Assembly: GCA_032717465.1 (NCBI GenBank)
Contig: CM064632.1
Coordinates: 24,992,101-25,056,100, forward strand
Reading direction: 5' to 3'
From: Coenobita brevimanus
Taxonomy: Eukaryota > Arthropoda > Malacostraca > Decapoda > Coenobitidae
Length of the DNA stretch: 64,000 bases
Under the pieces are notes generated by a model. The model saw nothing but the letters and a program-made list of their open reading frames with translations, made no database searches and was not told the DNA's origin. The stretch's first letter is position 1. Every line of letters starts with the position of its first letter. The translations under genes were made by a program, and so were the position numbers. Below, piece after piece: positions 34,651 through 45,800 of the stretch.

Positions 34651-35498
34651 ATATAAACATCTCTCTATATCTTCTCTCTCAGCATCATTATCTGCCTGTG
34701 AGGAGGTATCATTAAGCCTGCGATCGCCAAGGGGATCTCAAGCCCCTTGTATTGTCGACAATTTTTAGACCAAGAGACGAAGACAGAACAAGCCTGGCCT
34801 CTATATCAGCACTGACTGCACTCTGTAATGTGGTATGCAGGGTAATAAAATACAACAATCATGAACGATCCACAAATGTTCACCTCAAAAACTGAGAACT
34901 TGTAAAAACCTTCCCGTCCTTGATTACAACATACGAGCCTCAGCACCACTGACGGCCTTTACTAAATCCCACTTCCTAAATGTAGGTAAAGTGATAATCG
35001 AACTTTACCCTTTCATTCCCATGGCGTATTTTGAAGTTATTACTGATGAAACCAGGTCATTTTACTCATATTTGGGGCGGTGTCATGTAGTTAAGGGGTT
35101 AACGAAGGCTACACACAACCACGACGTTCGAAAATTCTCTCTCAATCCGAATAAAATCGTCAGGTAGCAGCATGAACAAAATAAAAAAAAGTGTCATGAA
35201 AGTGAAGCGGTTAATCTTTCCCCATGTAACTATGGATCTGAAAGGAGTGTTTACAACGAGAGAAATGCGCGTGAAAAACGACATGTTGCAGAGTCTATGT
35301 TTGTGTTTATCAGCCTGTTGCTGCCGGTAAATCACCAATATGACATGAGAAGGTAAGTTCAAAGGCTAGCATATGAAAAACCACATTGCCAGGGCTACAA
35401 AACAGAAACCAAATACGAGAATCTGAGGGCAATATTCGCATCAATGGGGCAGAGACAGACAAAAAATTACCCGCGAACAGAGAAACACACAGACAGAT
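34651..35498. other. Intergenic, no gene seen
   Basis: Another copy of the dispersed repeat core lies at 35130-35170 (CCGAATAAAATCGTCAGG). No gene. Confidence 0.4.
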
Positions 35499-35609
35499 AG
35501 CCAGGCAGCTGATACTGACCGAAAGCCAGACAGATAGCCAGGCAGCTGATACTGACCGAAAGCCAGACAGATAGCCAGGCAGCTGATACTGACCGAAAGC
35601 CAGACAGAT
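35499..35609 (+). repeat. 37-bp tandem repeat, three copies
   Basis: Unit AGCCAGGCAGCTGATACTGA plus CCGAAAGCCAGACAGAT starting at 35499, 35536 and 35573, essentially identical. Adjacent sequence is CAGA-rich. Confidence 0.93.
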
Positions 35610-35724
35610 AGATAGCAGGATAGTCCGGCAGTCAGAAAGTAACTTAATGGACTGGGAATATACCCGCCTGGATGACTAAAAGTGACGCAGGACAATTACA
35701 TACTGTAATGTATATACGAGTGTA

Positions 35725-35861
35725 CATCTATCTTTCTATCTATATCTATCTATATCTATATATCTATCTATATATATCTATCTATATCTATATCTATATA
35801 TATTTATATATCTATCTATATACAGTATATACCGTATATCTATAGAGAGGGAGAGAGAGAG

Positions 35862-35925
<64 letters not shown>
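35725..35925 (+). repeat. (TATC)n followed by (AT)31
   Basis: TCTATCTATA phrases at 35730-35840, GAGA at 35845-35862, then perfect (AT)n at 35864-35925. Confidence 0.93.
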
Positions 35926-35928
<3 letters not shown>

Positions 35929-35959
35929 GACAGACAAATTTAAAGACAAGCAGACAGGC

Positions 35960-36175
35960 AGACAGCAAAAGTGCGGCAGCTGAGAGGGCCGGAGAGACTG
36001 AATGAACCATTCGAACCAGCCCGGAAGACAACAGACCCAAGTATACACAGATAACAAGATATATATACACCGACAGACTGACAGGCCAAAACACAGCCTG
36101 AGAAATAAACGGACAGACAGACAGACAGACAGCAAGAATGTAGCAGCTGAGAGGGCCGGTCAGACTGAAATTGCA
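35960..36175 (+). repeat. Local duplication within CAGA-rich sequence
   Basis: GCAGCTGAGAGGGCCGG with flanking similarity occurs near 35975 and again near 36142. (ACAG)n at 36112-36132. No gene. Confidence 0.7.
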
Positions 36176-36244
36176 AGAAGCTCCACGAAACAACATAAAG
36201 GAAAATGAGGCTCTCAGGTCCAGCTGTATTCACCTTATTGACTA

Positions 36245-36510
36245 GAGCCCCACCACACCACCAACGCTACCGCTACCATAACCATAACCATCACTGTCAC
36301 TACCATCATTACCAACAACACTATCATCACCACTAACATTACCACCAACACTATCATTACCATTACCATGATCATCTTCACCGTCACCAGCAATATTACT
36401 GTCACCATATACATCACCACCACCACCAACACTATTAATACTATCACCACCACCACCACACACCACCACCATCACCACCACCATCACCACCACCACACAG
36501 CACCACTAGT
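36245..36510 (+). repeat. CAC/CAT/ACC trinucleotide-rich block
   Basis: Low-complexity ACCATCACC mixtures. Val/Met-rich minus frames are spurious. Confidence 0.9.
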
Positions 36511-36599
36511 GGAAGCAAAGAATTCTCTTGAGTAAAACCAGCCAGAGTCGTTTTAGCAACTCCATGGCCAACCAAATTTCATGCGTTTTTTTTTTCTCT

Positions 36600-37395
36600 C
36601 AATATTCCTTAAACAGTGTATTAGAAAAAGTTTTATTTTTGGTATAAACAAACTGTTTCATTAATATACTCGTTACTGAAACCTCTAAGTCTGCATCATC
36701 AAATATACTTCATTCCTGGAGTGCTCCCAAAAGTGGCTTATTCTTCCAATATAATCAAAACTGGTTCATTTTTAATACAATATCTAGATTGATAGATAGA
36801 GAGATAGATATAGAAAAACAGATATAGATATACATGTGTGTTTACAAACAATGGATTATAACAGCTACATCATTTTGGGTGACATTCCAAATAATTCAGT
36901 TCATTACTACAGTACATTCACAGCTCCTTATTTTATTACTGCAAAAGACTGTATTTCTTTAGGACAAAACTGGCTCATTTTTACAACACTGCAAAACTTC
37001 TTCACTACTTAGACAAACCACCGATTATTTTTTGTTTTCAATACACTGTCAACGGCTTCAGTAGCGGAACAAACTCAACACAGCTTCATAGTTGCAATAC
37101 ACCCAAAGCTTTAACATCTTTGTGAAAAGAAAATGCCTTCATTTTCCAATACACTCGTGAGCTTGAGTTTTGCTGAGCAAATCTGCTTTACCTTTTGCTA
37201 TTTATACAGACCAGATATAATTTTGTAACACATTCAAGACAACTGCATTTATGTAATACAATAAATGTTTTCATTATTTGTAATAACTCATGATTACTTC
37301 ATTTCTGTTACACAGTAATACTGCTTCATTTTGCAACACCCAAAACTGATTTATTTTCGTTGTCCTCGCAGAACTGCTTCATGTCCTGTAGTACA
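36600..37395 (+). repeat. Ancient decayed tandem array (about 45-55 nt unit)
   Basis: The phrase AAACTGxTTCATTTTxCAATACA recurs in degenerate form near 36645, 36700, 36765, 36890, 36965, 37040, 37085, 37130, 37250 and 37345. Individual units are well diverged, so this would be missed by exact-repeat searches. No coding frame. Confidence 0.6.
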
Positions 37396-37398
37396 CCT

Positions 37399-37400
<2 letters not shown>

Positions 37401-37448
<48 letters not shown>
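37401..37448 (+). repeat. (CT)24 microsatellite
   Basis: Perfect 48-nt run. Confidence 0.96.
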
Positions 37449-37453
<5 letters not shown>

Positions 37454-37479
37454 AAAATGAATAACCTATAATCATGGGA

Positions 37480-37620
37480 GGGGGGGGGTAGCTGGAATAA
37501 TATTAAAGAGACGTCACCGTACTGAAGGAATTACGCGAGTTCGATTCCCAGGCCGGCCATAATTCCTTTAGCCTAACCTTTTCGTACCTAAGCTACAACT
37601 GAACAAGGATCGGGACTGTA
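37480..37620 (+). mobile_element. tRNA-derived SINE fragment
   Basis: AGTTCGATTCC at 37538-37548 matches the pol III B box. The A box is weak, and no intact tRNA structure is evident. Confidence 0.45.
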
Positions 37621-37869
37621 AATATGATGGCTGCGTATCGTAGTTCAGTGAAGAAAGAGCTTAGCAAGAAATGAATATCAGATTTAATCACCCTCGTACT
37701 GTCTACAGAGTTAGTCTAAGCCTTTTTCTTTGAGGGAATGTGGAGGGGTTCAGTAAGTTGGAGGACTGATGGGCCTCAGGGAACGGGCTGTGTAGTCTAT
37801 GCCCAGAGTTGGATACAAAGAAAAAATATTGAGATTGATTTCATGAACTTGATGTATTAGAATTCTTAG
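37621..37869. other. Spacer
   Basis: No feature recognised. Confidence 0.4.
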
Positions 37870-38330
37870 ATTTTGTTACGTTTAAAATATTTCATCCCTT
37901 CTTACTCTACGCACTGCAGTCCCATCCACCCATACACTGATGACTCCACCCTTCACAGCAGTTACTTGAGTTACGAAATCCATCTGTGGCACACGTGGTT
38001 TCTGACTTGGCTGTTAATATTCTGACTGAGGGTAAAGGAAACCTAGTAGATTTTCATGCACCCAAAACACTATTCCTACAGCTTTCAACCCTTCAAAATC
38101 TTTCACAGTAACATCTCTTAATATTCAGCAACACAATACCCAGTCCGTGGTTATCTACTATTCTTGGGATTTATTTCTCTCCAGACCTATCAGGAAAAGA
38201 TCTTACCTCACTGCCAAATGTGCTTCTATGAAACTGGGAATGCAAGGACAACTGTGATTATCTTTATCCCGGCACACATGTTTAGTTTGTAACTTTATAC
38301 AAGGATCCTTTTACTCATGTGTGGAGTATA

Positions 38331-38468
<138 letters not shown>

Positions 38469-38684
38469 AGTGGCTCATCACATACCATTTTTCAAAAAAT
38501 AAATAAATAAATAAAAAATCAAGAGCTTCTCATCTCATACCTTACTGGCTCACTTCACCCTCTCTCGCTCCGCTGCAGCTTTGCACCTTTATCCTTCTAC
38601 TAACGTTATTTCAATGGTCAGTGCTCTCCTGAACCGTATACTTGAATCCTTCTATTACAGTGGGTGCGCAGTACCCGTCTGGCA

Positions 38685-38693
38685 ACACACACA

Positions 38694-38764
<71 letters not shown>
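38685..38764 (+). repeat. (CA)n microsatellite inside the same fossil RT gene
   Basis: 80 nt of CA with one CCC interruption at about 38695-38697, located between the RSTRLAA-like and FSVQLSN-like codons. Confidence 0.95.
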
Positions 38765-38766
<2 letters not shown>

Positions 38767-39057
38767 TTCTGTTCAACTCTCAAATGTAAGGGTTAACCGA
38801 TATTCTCTGTCCTGGAGCTGTCTCGCTCAGTCGGTATTTCCCTCTGCCTATGAGCTTCAGTCTTTTAAAAATGCAATGCGTCCAGGCATCTTTAAATGAG
38901 CAGATTTTGAATTTGGTTATCATCTGCTCAATTTTTCTAGGAACAAAATATAAAAAAAATCCAGACTTCTAACCAATGGTTTTTCTACTTCGTATACCGG
39001 TGTTTTCTGAAAAGTCCCACTCACACCATTCTCAATAAAGTCTCCCAGAATTAAACC

Positions 39058-39060
<3 letters not shown>

Positions 39061-39092
<32 letters not shown>
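39061..39092 (+). repeat. (TC)16 microsatellite
   Basis: Perfect 32-nt run. Confidence 0.95.
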
Positions 39093-39096
<4 letters not shown>

Positions 39097-39239
39097 GCTT
39101 ATCCTTGCTCTTCATCCCCTTCCTCTCGTTATGTCTCTAACATCACGCTCATTAGCTCACCAAACTCACTCCTGTTTTCTTTCCATTTTCCTTCCCTTCA
39201 CATATACTTCTCCATATCAATGTTTTCCGATGCTGTTTC

Positions 39240-39445
39240 TGGTAATCTCCCACACGGTTAATTCTTCGTACAGTTACTTATACAATTACTTCCCCATACA
39301 CTCATCAATACAGTTACACACAGCTACACATCTTCACTGTTACTTCCCCATACACTTACTTCTTCATACAGGTGTTTATACATTTACATCCACATACAAT
39401 TCCTTTCACAGCTACAAAAATACTTACATATATACAGGAATTTAT
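39240..39445 (-). repeat. Degenerate minisatellite related to the 46.3-47.9 kb array
   Basis: Repeated ACAGTTACTTCCCCATACA-type units, the reverse complement of the GGGGAAGTAACTGTATGG unit of the large array. It runs directly into the 3' fragment of a 48-kb-type retroelement. Confidence 0.75.
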
Positions 39446-39655
39446 CAAACTGAATGCAACAGATCAACTCTGGAACTGTTTCCCTCTGTGTTTCCTACTG
39501 CCTATGATCTCCAGTCTTTCAAACGCAGTGCGTCCAGGCATCTCAAAATGAACGGATCTTGAAAAAGGCTCTGTTATCTTCTTTTTGTTTCTTCTTGGAG
39601 GGAACAATTTCCGGGCTTCTGGCCTTTGGTTCCTTCTTCCTTGCATTAAAGAGTA
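39446..39655 (+). mobile_element. 3' end of a 48-kb-type non-LTR retrotransposon
   Basis: Reads in order: GCAACAGATCAACTCTGGAA (ATGQLWN region), TTTCCTACTGCCTATGATCT, CAGTGCGTCCAGGCATCTCA (stop of ORF2), then the 3' untranslated phrases TTGGAGGGAACAATTTCCGG and GGCCTTTGGTTCCTTCTTCC, as in 48400-48600 on the opposite strand. 5'-truncated. Confidence 0.85.
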
Positions 39656-40064
39656 AAGTTTCTCCCACTTTATTTCTCGATCTTCTCCGTCTTCCCCCTC
39701 CATCTCTTATCTACACTCGTAATCGCTACACAGATGCCAACCAACAAATATTTCACGCCTCCGTTTCCGTTTCCACAGCTACCTTTGGCGGGGATGTTGG
39801 CAAGTGCACGATCCATTAACATTATTACAAGAGTTATCATGGAATCCTCGGCGAGTTCCATATATACCTTCTCAGTGAAGCTTACCATGTTGTTTTTTTT
39901 TTTCTACGACGCAAATAAATCAATTGTGGAAACCATAGAATATTATTACAAATAGTTATTATGGAATCCTTAATGAGTTCCGTTATTCCTAAGTGAAGCT
40001 TACCATTTTGGCCAACGCTCCAACCATTAACAGGGGCAGTGTTAGATTATACTCCTTTTGCTCA
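39656..40064. other. Intergenic with a small local duplication
   Basis: ATGGAATCCTCGGCGAGTTCC... (39838) and ATGGAATCCTTAATGAGTTCC... (39960), both leading to AGTGAAGCTTACCAT, form a local duplication of about 60 nt. No gene. Confidence 0.5.
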
Positions 40065-40246
40065 AACTTGGCCTAAAATTCCCAACTCTCCATCTTGAAT
40101 GCTGAATTGTAAGAACAGACTGACACTAGATTATGCTGCTTGTCACAATGAAGTACTATGGAAAATATGCAGAGCAGTATCATTGTCTTTCTGCCACAGG
40201 ACCACGTGAAACAAGCTGCAATAGTAGGAATATCTAGCACAAGTTA
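40065..40246. mobile_element. MITE-2 copy
   Basis: Left AACTTGGCCTAAAATTCCCA; right end ATATCTAGCACAAGTT, an eroded complement. Internal phrases shared with 33656-33830. Confidence 0.75.
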
Positions 40247-40334
40247 AAGTGAAACGAGTATAGTTACCATGACCTCCTCACTGATGCTTACCATGCTAGT
40301 GATTATTTTCACTGATGCAAAACAACAACAAGCG

Positions 40335-40475
40335 GATAATAATAATAATAATAATCCATCCATCCATTATCCAATCCTACGTTGCCCCATGAGGAGTGTA
40401 GAAGCCCGGGGCTAGGCAAGATGGTGCTGACATTTAAGATGAGAGTGAAATAGTAATAACAATAATAATAATAAC

Positions 40476-40507
<32 letters not shown>

Positions 40508-40620
40508 TAATAATAATAATAATAATAATAATGTACATCATCTAATCCTTTGTTGCCCCATGAAGAGCGTAGGAGCCCGGGACTAGGCAAGTTGGTCCTG
40601 ACATTTAAACGTGAGTGACC
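40335..40620 (+). repeat. Duplicated 78-nt unit flanked by (AAT)n
   Basis: Copies at about 40370-40447 and 40542-40618 share GTTGCCCCATGAGGAGTGTAG-like and GCCCGGGGCTAGGCAAGATG-like blocks. (AAT)/(AAC)n lies between them and before copy 1. Confidence 0.85.
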
Positions 40621-41016
40621 AGCCTCACTCATCCCTGAGTGGCATTAGCCTATGTGAGCAACAAACCACAACCATCCCTTGGATATAAACCTACATGGGC
40701 TCAATCCGGCTGGAGCGCCTTAATTACCTAATAAATCACCAGGCATCATAGTTTGGTTATATGGTTACCACCCAGCATAGTAAATTGTTTCATAGTGTAC
40801 AGGAAACCATTTGGTTTGTTACTCAGTGTAGCGTCACCCGTAGACAGAAGGAAAGAGAGAAAGAAAGAATGAAAAAAAGAAAGAAAGAAAGGAGAGGAAG
40901 GAAGGAAAGAAGGAAGGAGGAGAGGAAACGGCAGTCACCCGTGAGCAGCACAACAATGAGTGAGTGGATGGCGAGCGCCCCCACCTACCACCATAATAAC
41001 AAAAACAACTAGAATG
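40621..41016. other. Intergenic, purine-rich patch
   Basis: 40845-40930 is a GAAA/GGAA purine tract. No credible gene. Confidence 0.45.
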
Positions 41017-41312
41017 GCACCCAGTAGAGCGCATACATCCGCCAAGGTCCAACATGGAATATTTACGAAAATGTCGAAAAACGCCCTATCTTGCAATGTT
41101 AAAGTGAAGAAAAAAAAAATCCTGGATCCGCACCTTTAACCGGATCCGCACCAAAATTTAATGAAGTCCATTCTGGGCCAAGGCCCATTCTTCTACCAAG
41201 TTTCGTGGAAAACCGTCCAGTAGTTTTTGTGTAATCTTGCTCACAAACCAACCAACCAACAGACAAACAAACGGCCAAGGGTGAAAACATAACCTCCTTG
41301 GCGGAGGTAATA
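41017..41312 (-). mobile_element. Widely dispersed about 0.3-kb element with CCTCCGCCAAGGAGGT end
   Basis: Read on the minus strand it starts TTACCTCCGCCAAGGAGGTT, has a GTTTGTTTGTCTG tract, GCAAGATTACACAAAAACTA, CTACTGGACGG, CCACGAAACTTGGTAGAAG, AATTTTGGTGCGGATCC and CAGGATTTTTTTTT, and ends TTGGCGGATGTATGCGCTCT followed by GCCATTCTAGTT. I recognise this layout as a short repeat met in genomes of distant animals (fish and invertebrates). I do not recall its family name. It appears full length. CCGCCAAGG near the low end and CCTTGGCGG near the high end form an inner inverted pair. Confidence 0.65.
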
Positions 41313-41604
41313 ATCACCTTAGGCAATTACCATCACGGCCCGTCTCTCATTACTCCACAGCATATCGGTGCTATAATAAATGCAATTAATCATCTCTATA
41401 TATCTCTCTCATCACGTTATTGTATCCTATTAATTCCACAAAAATACCGTCTATTAAATTTCATCTAATAAACCTGAGTAGCCAGTTTCCCTCCATTTAC
41501 TGTAACTTATATGGAAAAAGCCGCAACTCCTTGGAACATACACGGTCATATGATAAGGGCCTACAATACAGGGTAACCCGAAACTCACGTGGCGTTATAT
41601 TACG
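41313..41604. other. Spacer
   Basis: No feature recognised. Confidence 0.4.
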
Positions 41605-41740
41605 AGGTATGTGTTGCGAGGACGGCTCAGTCGGTTAGTAGGGGCGTGGCTGTGGCTGTACGAGTAGAAAATAAATAAATGATGCTGGGTGGACACTGAT
41701 AACAATTAGCCGTCCCCACAACACAAGAGAAATCGCCCGG
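41605..41740 (+). mobile_element. Candidate SINE, copy 2
   Basis: Better-preserved relative of 24950-25090: GAGGACGGCTCAGTCGGTTA (A-box-like), GGGGCGTGGCTGTGGCTG, then AAATAAATGATGCTGGGTGG and CGTCCCCACAACACA. Confidence 0.5.
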
Positions 41741-42200
41741 CGGAGTGGAAGTGAAGCATTATAGTATCGGCGCCATCCTGCTAAATTATATACACACAAC
41801 TAATATAAGTTTGGCCACTCAAATTCGAAAGGCGTTTTTCATGCCCCTTAACCGCTCTAGCACCCAGCCGAAGGACATTATATATTTATTTATTTTTTTA
41901 TTGCTGTTACAAGTTTATTCAGTTTAATTCTTGGTCACGGTGGGTCTGTGTCCTAAATAATATCGCCGTTTATAAGATGCAAACAACGTTCTGGTCTTTA
42001 TTCTCTGCCATAACAATAATCGTGATACATTTTAGTCTTTTTAGTACTCAAGGTTTTTATTAAGTCTAGTAAAATCACCTGACGTTAGCCGGAAATAGGA
42101 AAGTAAATTAGTAGTTGGCAGGTAAAGGTGTAAAGGTGATATGAAATAGTGAAGGAGTCATCTGAGGCTCTATGTAACACTTTAATTTTGAAAATTCTAA
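41741..42200. other. Intergenic, no gene seen
   Basis: AT-rich; nothing recognised. Confidence 0.4.
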
Positions 42201-42214
42201 ACCTAGTTGGGTAG

Positions 42215-42470
42215 ATTCGTATACTGATAGACAGACTGACAGATAGATAAACAAGTAGATAGACACAGATTAGATACATAGATACCGTACATAGAGATAT
42301 AGATACTGATGGATGGATGCGTGGATAGACAGACGGACTGATGGATAAACTGGCAAACAGACAGACAGACATAGGCAGCGAGGTAGGTAGGTAGACAGAC
42401 TGATAGATATAGACAGACAGATAGATGGATACAGACAGTGACAGATATACTGTAGACAGACACAGATGTA
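42215..42470 (+). repeat. GATA/GACA simple-sequence block
   Basis: Imperfect GATAGACAGA-type tetranucleotide repeats. Minus-strand Ser/Val/Tyr/Leu frames are artefacts. Confidence 0.88.
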
Positions 42471-42769
42471 ATGGACGTACAGGGCCTTGAGGGGGACGCC
42501 TACTGATCCCGTGGTCGCCATTCTCATTTTCATCTTGCCGTCTCCTAACAATTTTATTCAGCTAAGCACAAACTTTCTAAACTGGAAGGGACAGACATGG
42601 CTTCAGTGAACCCCTTCCATACACCAAGCCTTTCTAAAGTTTAAAAATAGTTTAGTAACTGAAAGAATAAGATTAAAGTCACTCTGATTAACAGCCGTAC
42701 ATGCTATATCAGAACTTCAGGACTCTGATTAATAACACCTGAATTTTATGCGTTTCAGTATGACGTCAC
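42471..42769. other. Spacer
   Basis: A fragment of the AATAAAATCGTC-type repeat near 42540-42565. No gene. Confidence 0.4.
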
Positions 42770-42957
42770 TAAGACCCGAATTCTCGTCAGTTAAGCAGCT
42801 ACCTAACACCTCTTTCTAAGCGATTTATTTTGCTTATTACTGCGTGGCGTCCTCTTTTGTGTTACCGTTCTTAAAATATAATATCACCATCCAAAACTAA
42901 ATCGGTATGGAACACTTGTAAGGGAGCTTCCTTAACCGCCGACAATACTACCCCTAA
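42770..42957. mobile_element. MITE-1 copy (shortened)
   Basis: Left CTAAGACCCGAATTCTCGTC; right end GAGCTTCCTTAACCGCCGAC followed by CCCCTAAG. The interior is about 40 nt shorter than the full-length copies. Confidence 0.78.
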
Positions 42958-42984
42958 GCCTCTCATGCTGGCGTGTTGTCTGGT

Positions 42985-43070
42985 ATTTCATTCCAGCTAA
43001 CACCAGACTAGTTTATTCAGCAGAGTGAGTCACATGGGCCTGAGAATATCATTAACCATCTAAAGTTCGG
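42985..43070 (-). repeat. AATAAAATCGTC-type dispersed repeat copy
   Basis: Contains TTCCAGCTAACACCAGACTA and GAGTGAGTCACATGGGCCTG in the same order as the copies at 16735 and 34570. Confidence 0.65.
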
Positions 43071-43084
43071 AACAACTCTGGTAT

Positions 43085-43395
43085 ATTAGTAGAAAACCCT
43101 CGTATTTTAGATGACAACTCTGATATTTTAGCAGAAATCACTGGTATTTTTGTAGAAAAGATTAGTATTTTGGTAAGAAAATATGGTGTTTTGGAAGAAA
43201 ACCGTTATTTTAGTGCAAATCTCTAGTATTTTAGTAGAAAAGTGGTATTTTGTTAGTAAAGTCGGGTATTTTAGTACAAAAATAATCTCCTACTTTAGTA
43301 GAAAAGTCTGGTACTTTAGTAGACAACTGGTATTTTAGTTAAAAACTGGTATTTTGGTAGACAACTGGTATTTAAGTAAGAAAGTCTGGTATTCT
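43085..43395 (+). repeat. Degenerate tandem repeat, about 20-25 nt unit
   Basis: About 15 units of GGTATTTTAGTAGAAAACTC-like sequence with substitutions and length changes. Confidence 0.8.
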
Positions 43396-44003
43396 TGTAA
43401 AGCAATATCATATAATCTAGTCTGCTTGAAAAAAAAAAAAAAATACTTGGAGTTAACAAGGATAATATACGGTACTGGTTACGTCCTTGGAGTGAAGGGG
43501 TTATTCGAAATAGCTTTTAGTTTTTTAACTTTAAAACATCCCTCAACCGAACAAAAATCGACTTGAGATAAAAATAACACAAATAACAAAACATAACACC
43601 TAACATATATAACAAAACAAATAACTTAATGCGTCCATTGAAGATGAAAGGGTAAGTATTCGTGCTGGGAATAATATGAGAATTAATAGCCATACTTTGA
43701 ATAATACGAATACTCTGTCTTACCACTGGCGTAGCTGATTAAAACTCTGGCGATGACTTACGTCTAAATTTCAAAGTTTTTTATTTTGTCAATAAAAGGA
43801 AGAAGGAACCAAAGGCCAGAAGCCCGCAAATTGTCCCCCCGAAGAAAAAGCAAAAACGAGACAACAGTGTGCAATTTAGCCTTCATTTCACCCTTCATTA
43901 CTAAGCTTCTCTTCTAAGGTATATATAAAATCACCTTGTAGTATTAAAAATAAAATAAGATGACGTCCTCGTGGTGAAGGTGTTAATACCCTCGCCTCGT
44001 ACA
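43396..44003. other. Intergenic with a short retroelement tail
   Basis: 43795-43865 (AGGAAGAAGGAACCAAAGGC, then CAGAAGCCCGCAAATTGTCC) matches the 3' untranslated end of the 48-kb-type element on the minus strand. The rest is unexplained AT-rich sequence. Confidence 0.5.
43790..43870 (-). mobile_element. 3' terminal fragment of a 48-kb-type non-LTR element
   Basis: About 80 nt corresponding to 48405-48475: GGAAGAAGGAACCAAAGGCC-like sequence, AAGCCCGCAAATTGTCCCC and GAAAAAGCAAAAACGAGA. It is preceded at the low end by a T-rich run, consistent with a poly(A) tail on the minus strand. Confidence 0.6.
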
Positions 44004-44236
44004 TTTAGGTCCATATTCTTGTCAGATAAGGAAGCTTCCATGCACCTTTTCCCTAGCGATTTATTTTGGATATGGATGGTGGATATCCTTTTGCACGTTA
44101 TTTATGCAGAATATGGCGATATTTGAATGAGTATGCAACACAGAATGTAAGAGTAATATATATGTAATAAGCTAAATAAATCGCTCAGGAATATGTGTTA
44201 GAGAGCTCCATTCACCAATGAGAATACGGGTCTTAA
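44004..44236. mobile_element. MITE-1 copy (full length)
   Basis: Left TTAGGTCCATATTCTTGTCA; right end on the minus strand TTAAGACCCGTATTCTCATT. The interior matches the sequence flanking element A (GCGATATTTGAATGAGTA). Confidence 0.85.
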
Positions 44237-44364
44237 AGGTGTGAGATGACGGAGGTAATAGAACCATTAGGACTCATTATAAAAATACACCGTAAACCCA
44301 ATGACAACGGCCGTCCAAATAGGCAGTTAACGCAAGAGATAGTAACGCTGGTGCCTGGTATGGG

Positions 44365-44535
44365 ACGACGGAAAGGGGACGAGGGGGGAAAGGGGACGAG
44401 AAGAAAGTGGGGACGAGAAGGGAGAGAGGACGAGAAGGAAGAGGGGACGAGGAGGGAGAGGAGGCGAGGAGGGAGAGGGGGCGAGGAGGGAGAGGGAACG
44501 AGGACGGAAAGAGATCAGACACTCCAGCTATTTCC
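44365..44535 (+). repeat. G/A-rich tandem (GGGGACGAGAAGG)n
   Basis: Imperfect 11-17 nt units of GGGAGAGGGGACGAGGA type. Frames are low complexity. Confidence 0.85.
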
Positions 44536-44865
44536 ATGAGAGGGTGAACGAAAATGAGAAATTTTCCAACAGGTAAACTTAGATACATGCTTCTTTAACC
44601 CCATTCCAATAACGTATACTTAATTTCCGATCTATCTAAACGAATTAATAAACTTGATAAATGTTTCGTGCTAACTCATCCACTCGAAAAATATCCCAGT
44701 TCGTCTAAAATCCTCAACAGATGGCAGGAATAATATATAAATAGATGTTCTCCGTTTCAGTGAGCTAATGTAAGAGTTTGTAGGGCAGGACCATTGGAAA
44801 AACAGGGAGGAAGTGTGGACAGAGACCAGAGCCAATTCCATAATAAAAGTGAAATGGAAAAGAGA
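44536..44865. other. Spacer
   Basis: No feature recognised. Confidence 0.4.
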
Positions 44866-45410
44866 GAGATTGTTAGAACTGGTGGTGTTAGAACTGGTGT
44901 TGTTAGAACTGGTGGTGCTAGAACTGGTGGAGCTAGAACTGGTGATGCTAGAACTGGTGATGCTAGAACTGGTGGTGTTAGAACTGGTGGTGTTAGAACC
45001 GATGACGTTAGAACTGGTGGTGTTAGAACTGGTGGTGTTAGAACTGGTGATGTTAGAACTGGTGGTGTTAGAACTGGTGGTGTTAGAACTGGTGATGTTA
45101 GAACTGATGGTGTTAGAACTGGTGGTGTTAGAACTGGTGGTGCTAGAACTGGTGGTGTTAGAAAAGAAATGGTAGTGTTAGAACTTGTGGTGTTAGAACT
45201 GGTAGTTAGAAAAGAACTGATGGTGTTAGAACTTGTGGTGTTAGAACTGGTGGTGTTAAAACCGGTGATGTTAGACCTGGTGGTGTTAGAACTGGTGATG
45301 TTGGAACTGGTGGTGTTAGATTTGGTGGTGTTAGAACTGGTGATGTTAGAAAAGAACTGGTGGTGTTAGAACTGGTGATGGAACTAGTGATGTTAGAACC
45401 GGTGATGCTA
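44866..45410 (+). repeat. 15-bp minisatellite, about 35 copies
   Basis: Unit GTTAGAACTGGTGGT with GATGTTAGA and GCTAGA variants. The period is a multiple of 3, so frames encoding VRTGG or LELVV repeats stay open, but there is no start context, domain or flanking gene to support a protein. Confidence 0.92.
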
Positions 45411-45685
45411 AATACAACATTCACTAACCTCTTCTCTTCTAGGGTCTCTTCTGAGCTGAAATGTGGACCTCAGCAGCAAGAACACACAATAATACAGGTA
45501 ACTTCAGTGAAGAAATTAAGTCTTATTAATACGGGGGTAAATAAGCCGTACGGTACCTGGAAGTCTTACACCAACGAAAAGACGGCTGATTGAAAAGACT
45601 GAGGGACTGAAGAAATATTACTGCTATTCCCAAAACACGGTGAAATGATAATATCCGATTCTCCTTTGTCACACTGACTTTGCGT
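45411..45685. other. Spacer
   Basis: No feature recognised. Confidence 0.4.
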
Positions 45686-45800
45686 TTCAACTATTCTATC
45701 TATTTATCTATCTATAGGCCGACGCCCTAATCCCGCAAAGGGTGGCCGCAGACAAAACGCCTCCAAGTCGCTCTGTCATCCACCCCTGGTTCGAGACGCT
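45686..45800 (-). mobile_element. 3'-end fragment of the RTE-like retrotransposon
   Basis: On the minus strand: GTCGCTCTGT..., AGGCGTTTTGTCTGCGGCCA, then TTAGGGCGTCGGCC and a (TAGA)n tail (plus-strand TCTATCTATTTATCTATCTA at 45694-45715). This matches the GTTTGTGGCCACCC-type 3' ends elsewhere. Confidence 0.65.

Noticed and set aside
35812..36233. Three overlapping minus-strand frames with hydrophobic Cys/Leu/Ser stretches
   Set aside because: They derive from CAGA and (AT)n simple repeats.
44794..45369. 191-codon frame with VRTGG repeats
   Set aside because: Product of a 15-bp minisatellite whose period preserves the frame; the parallel frame (LELVV) is equally open, and no functional signal is present.
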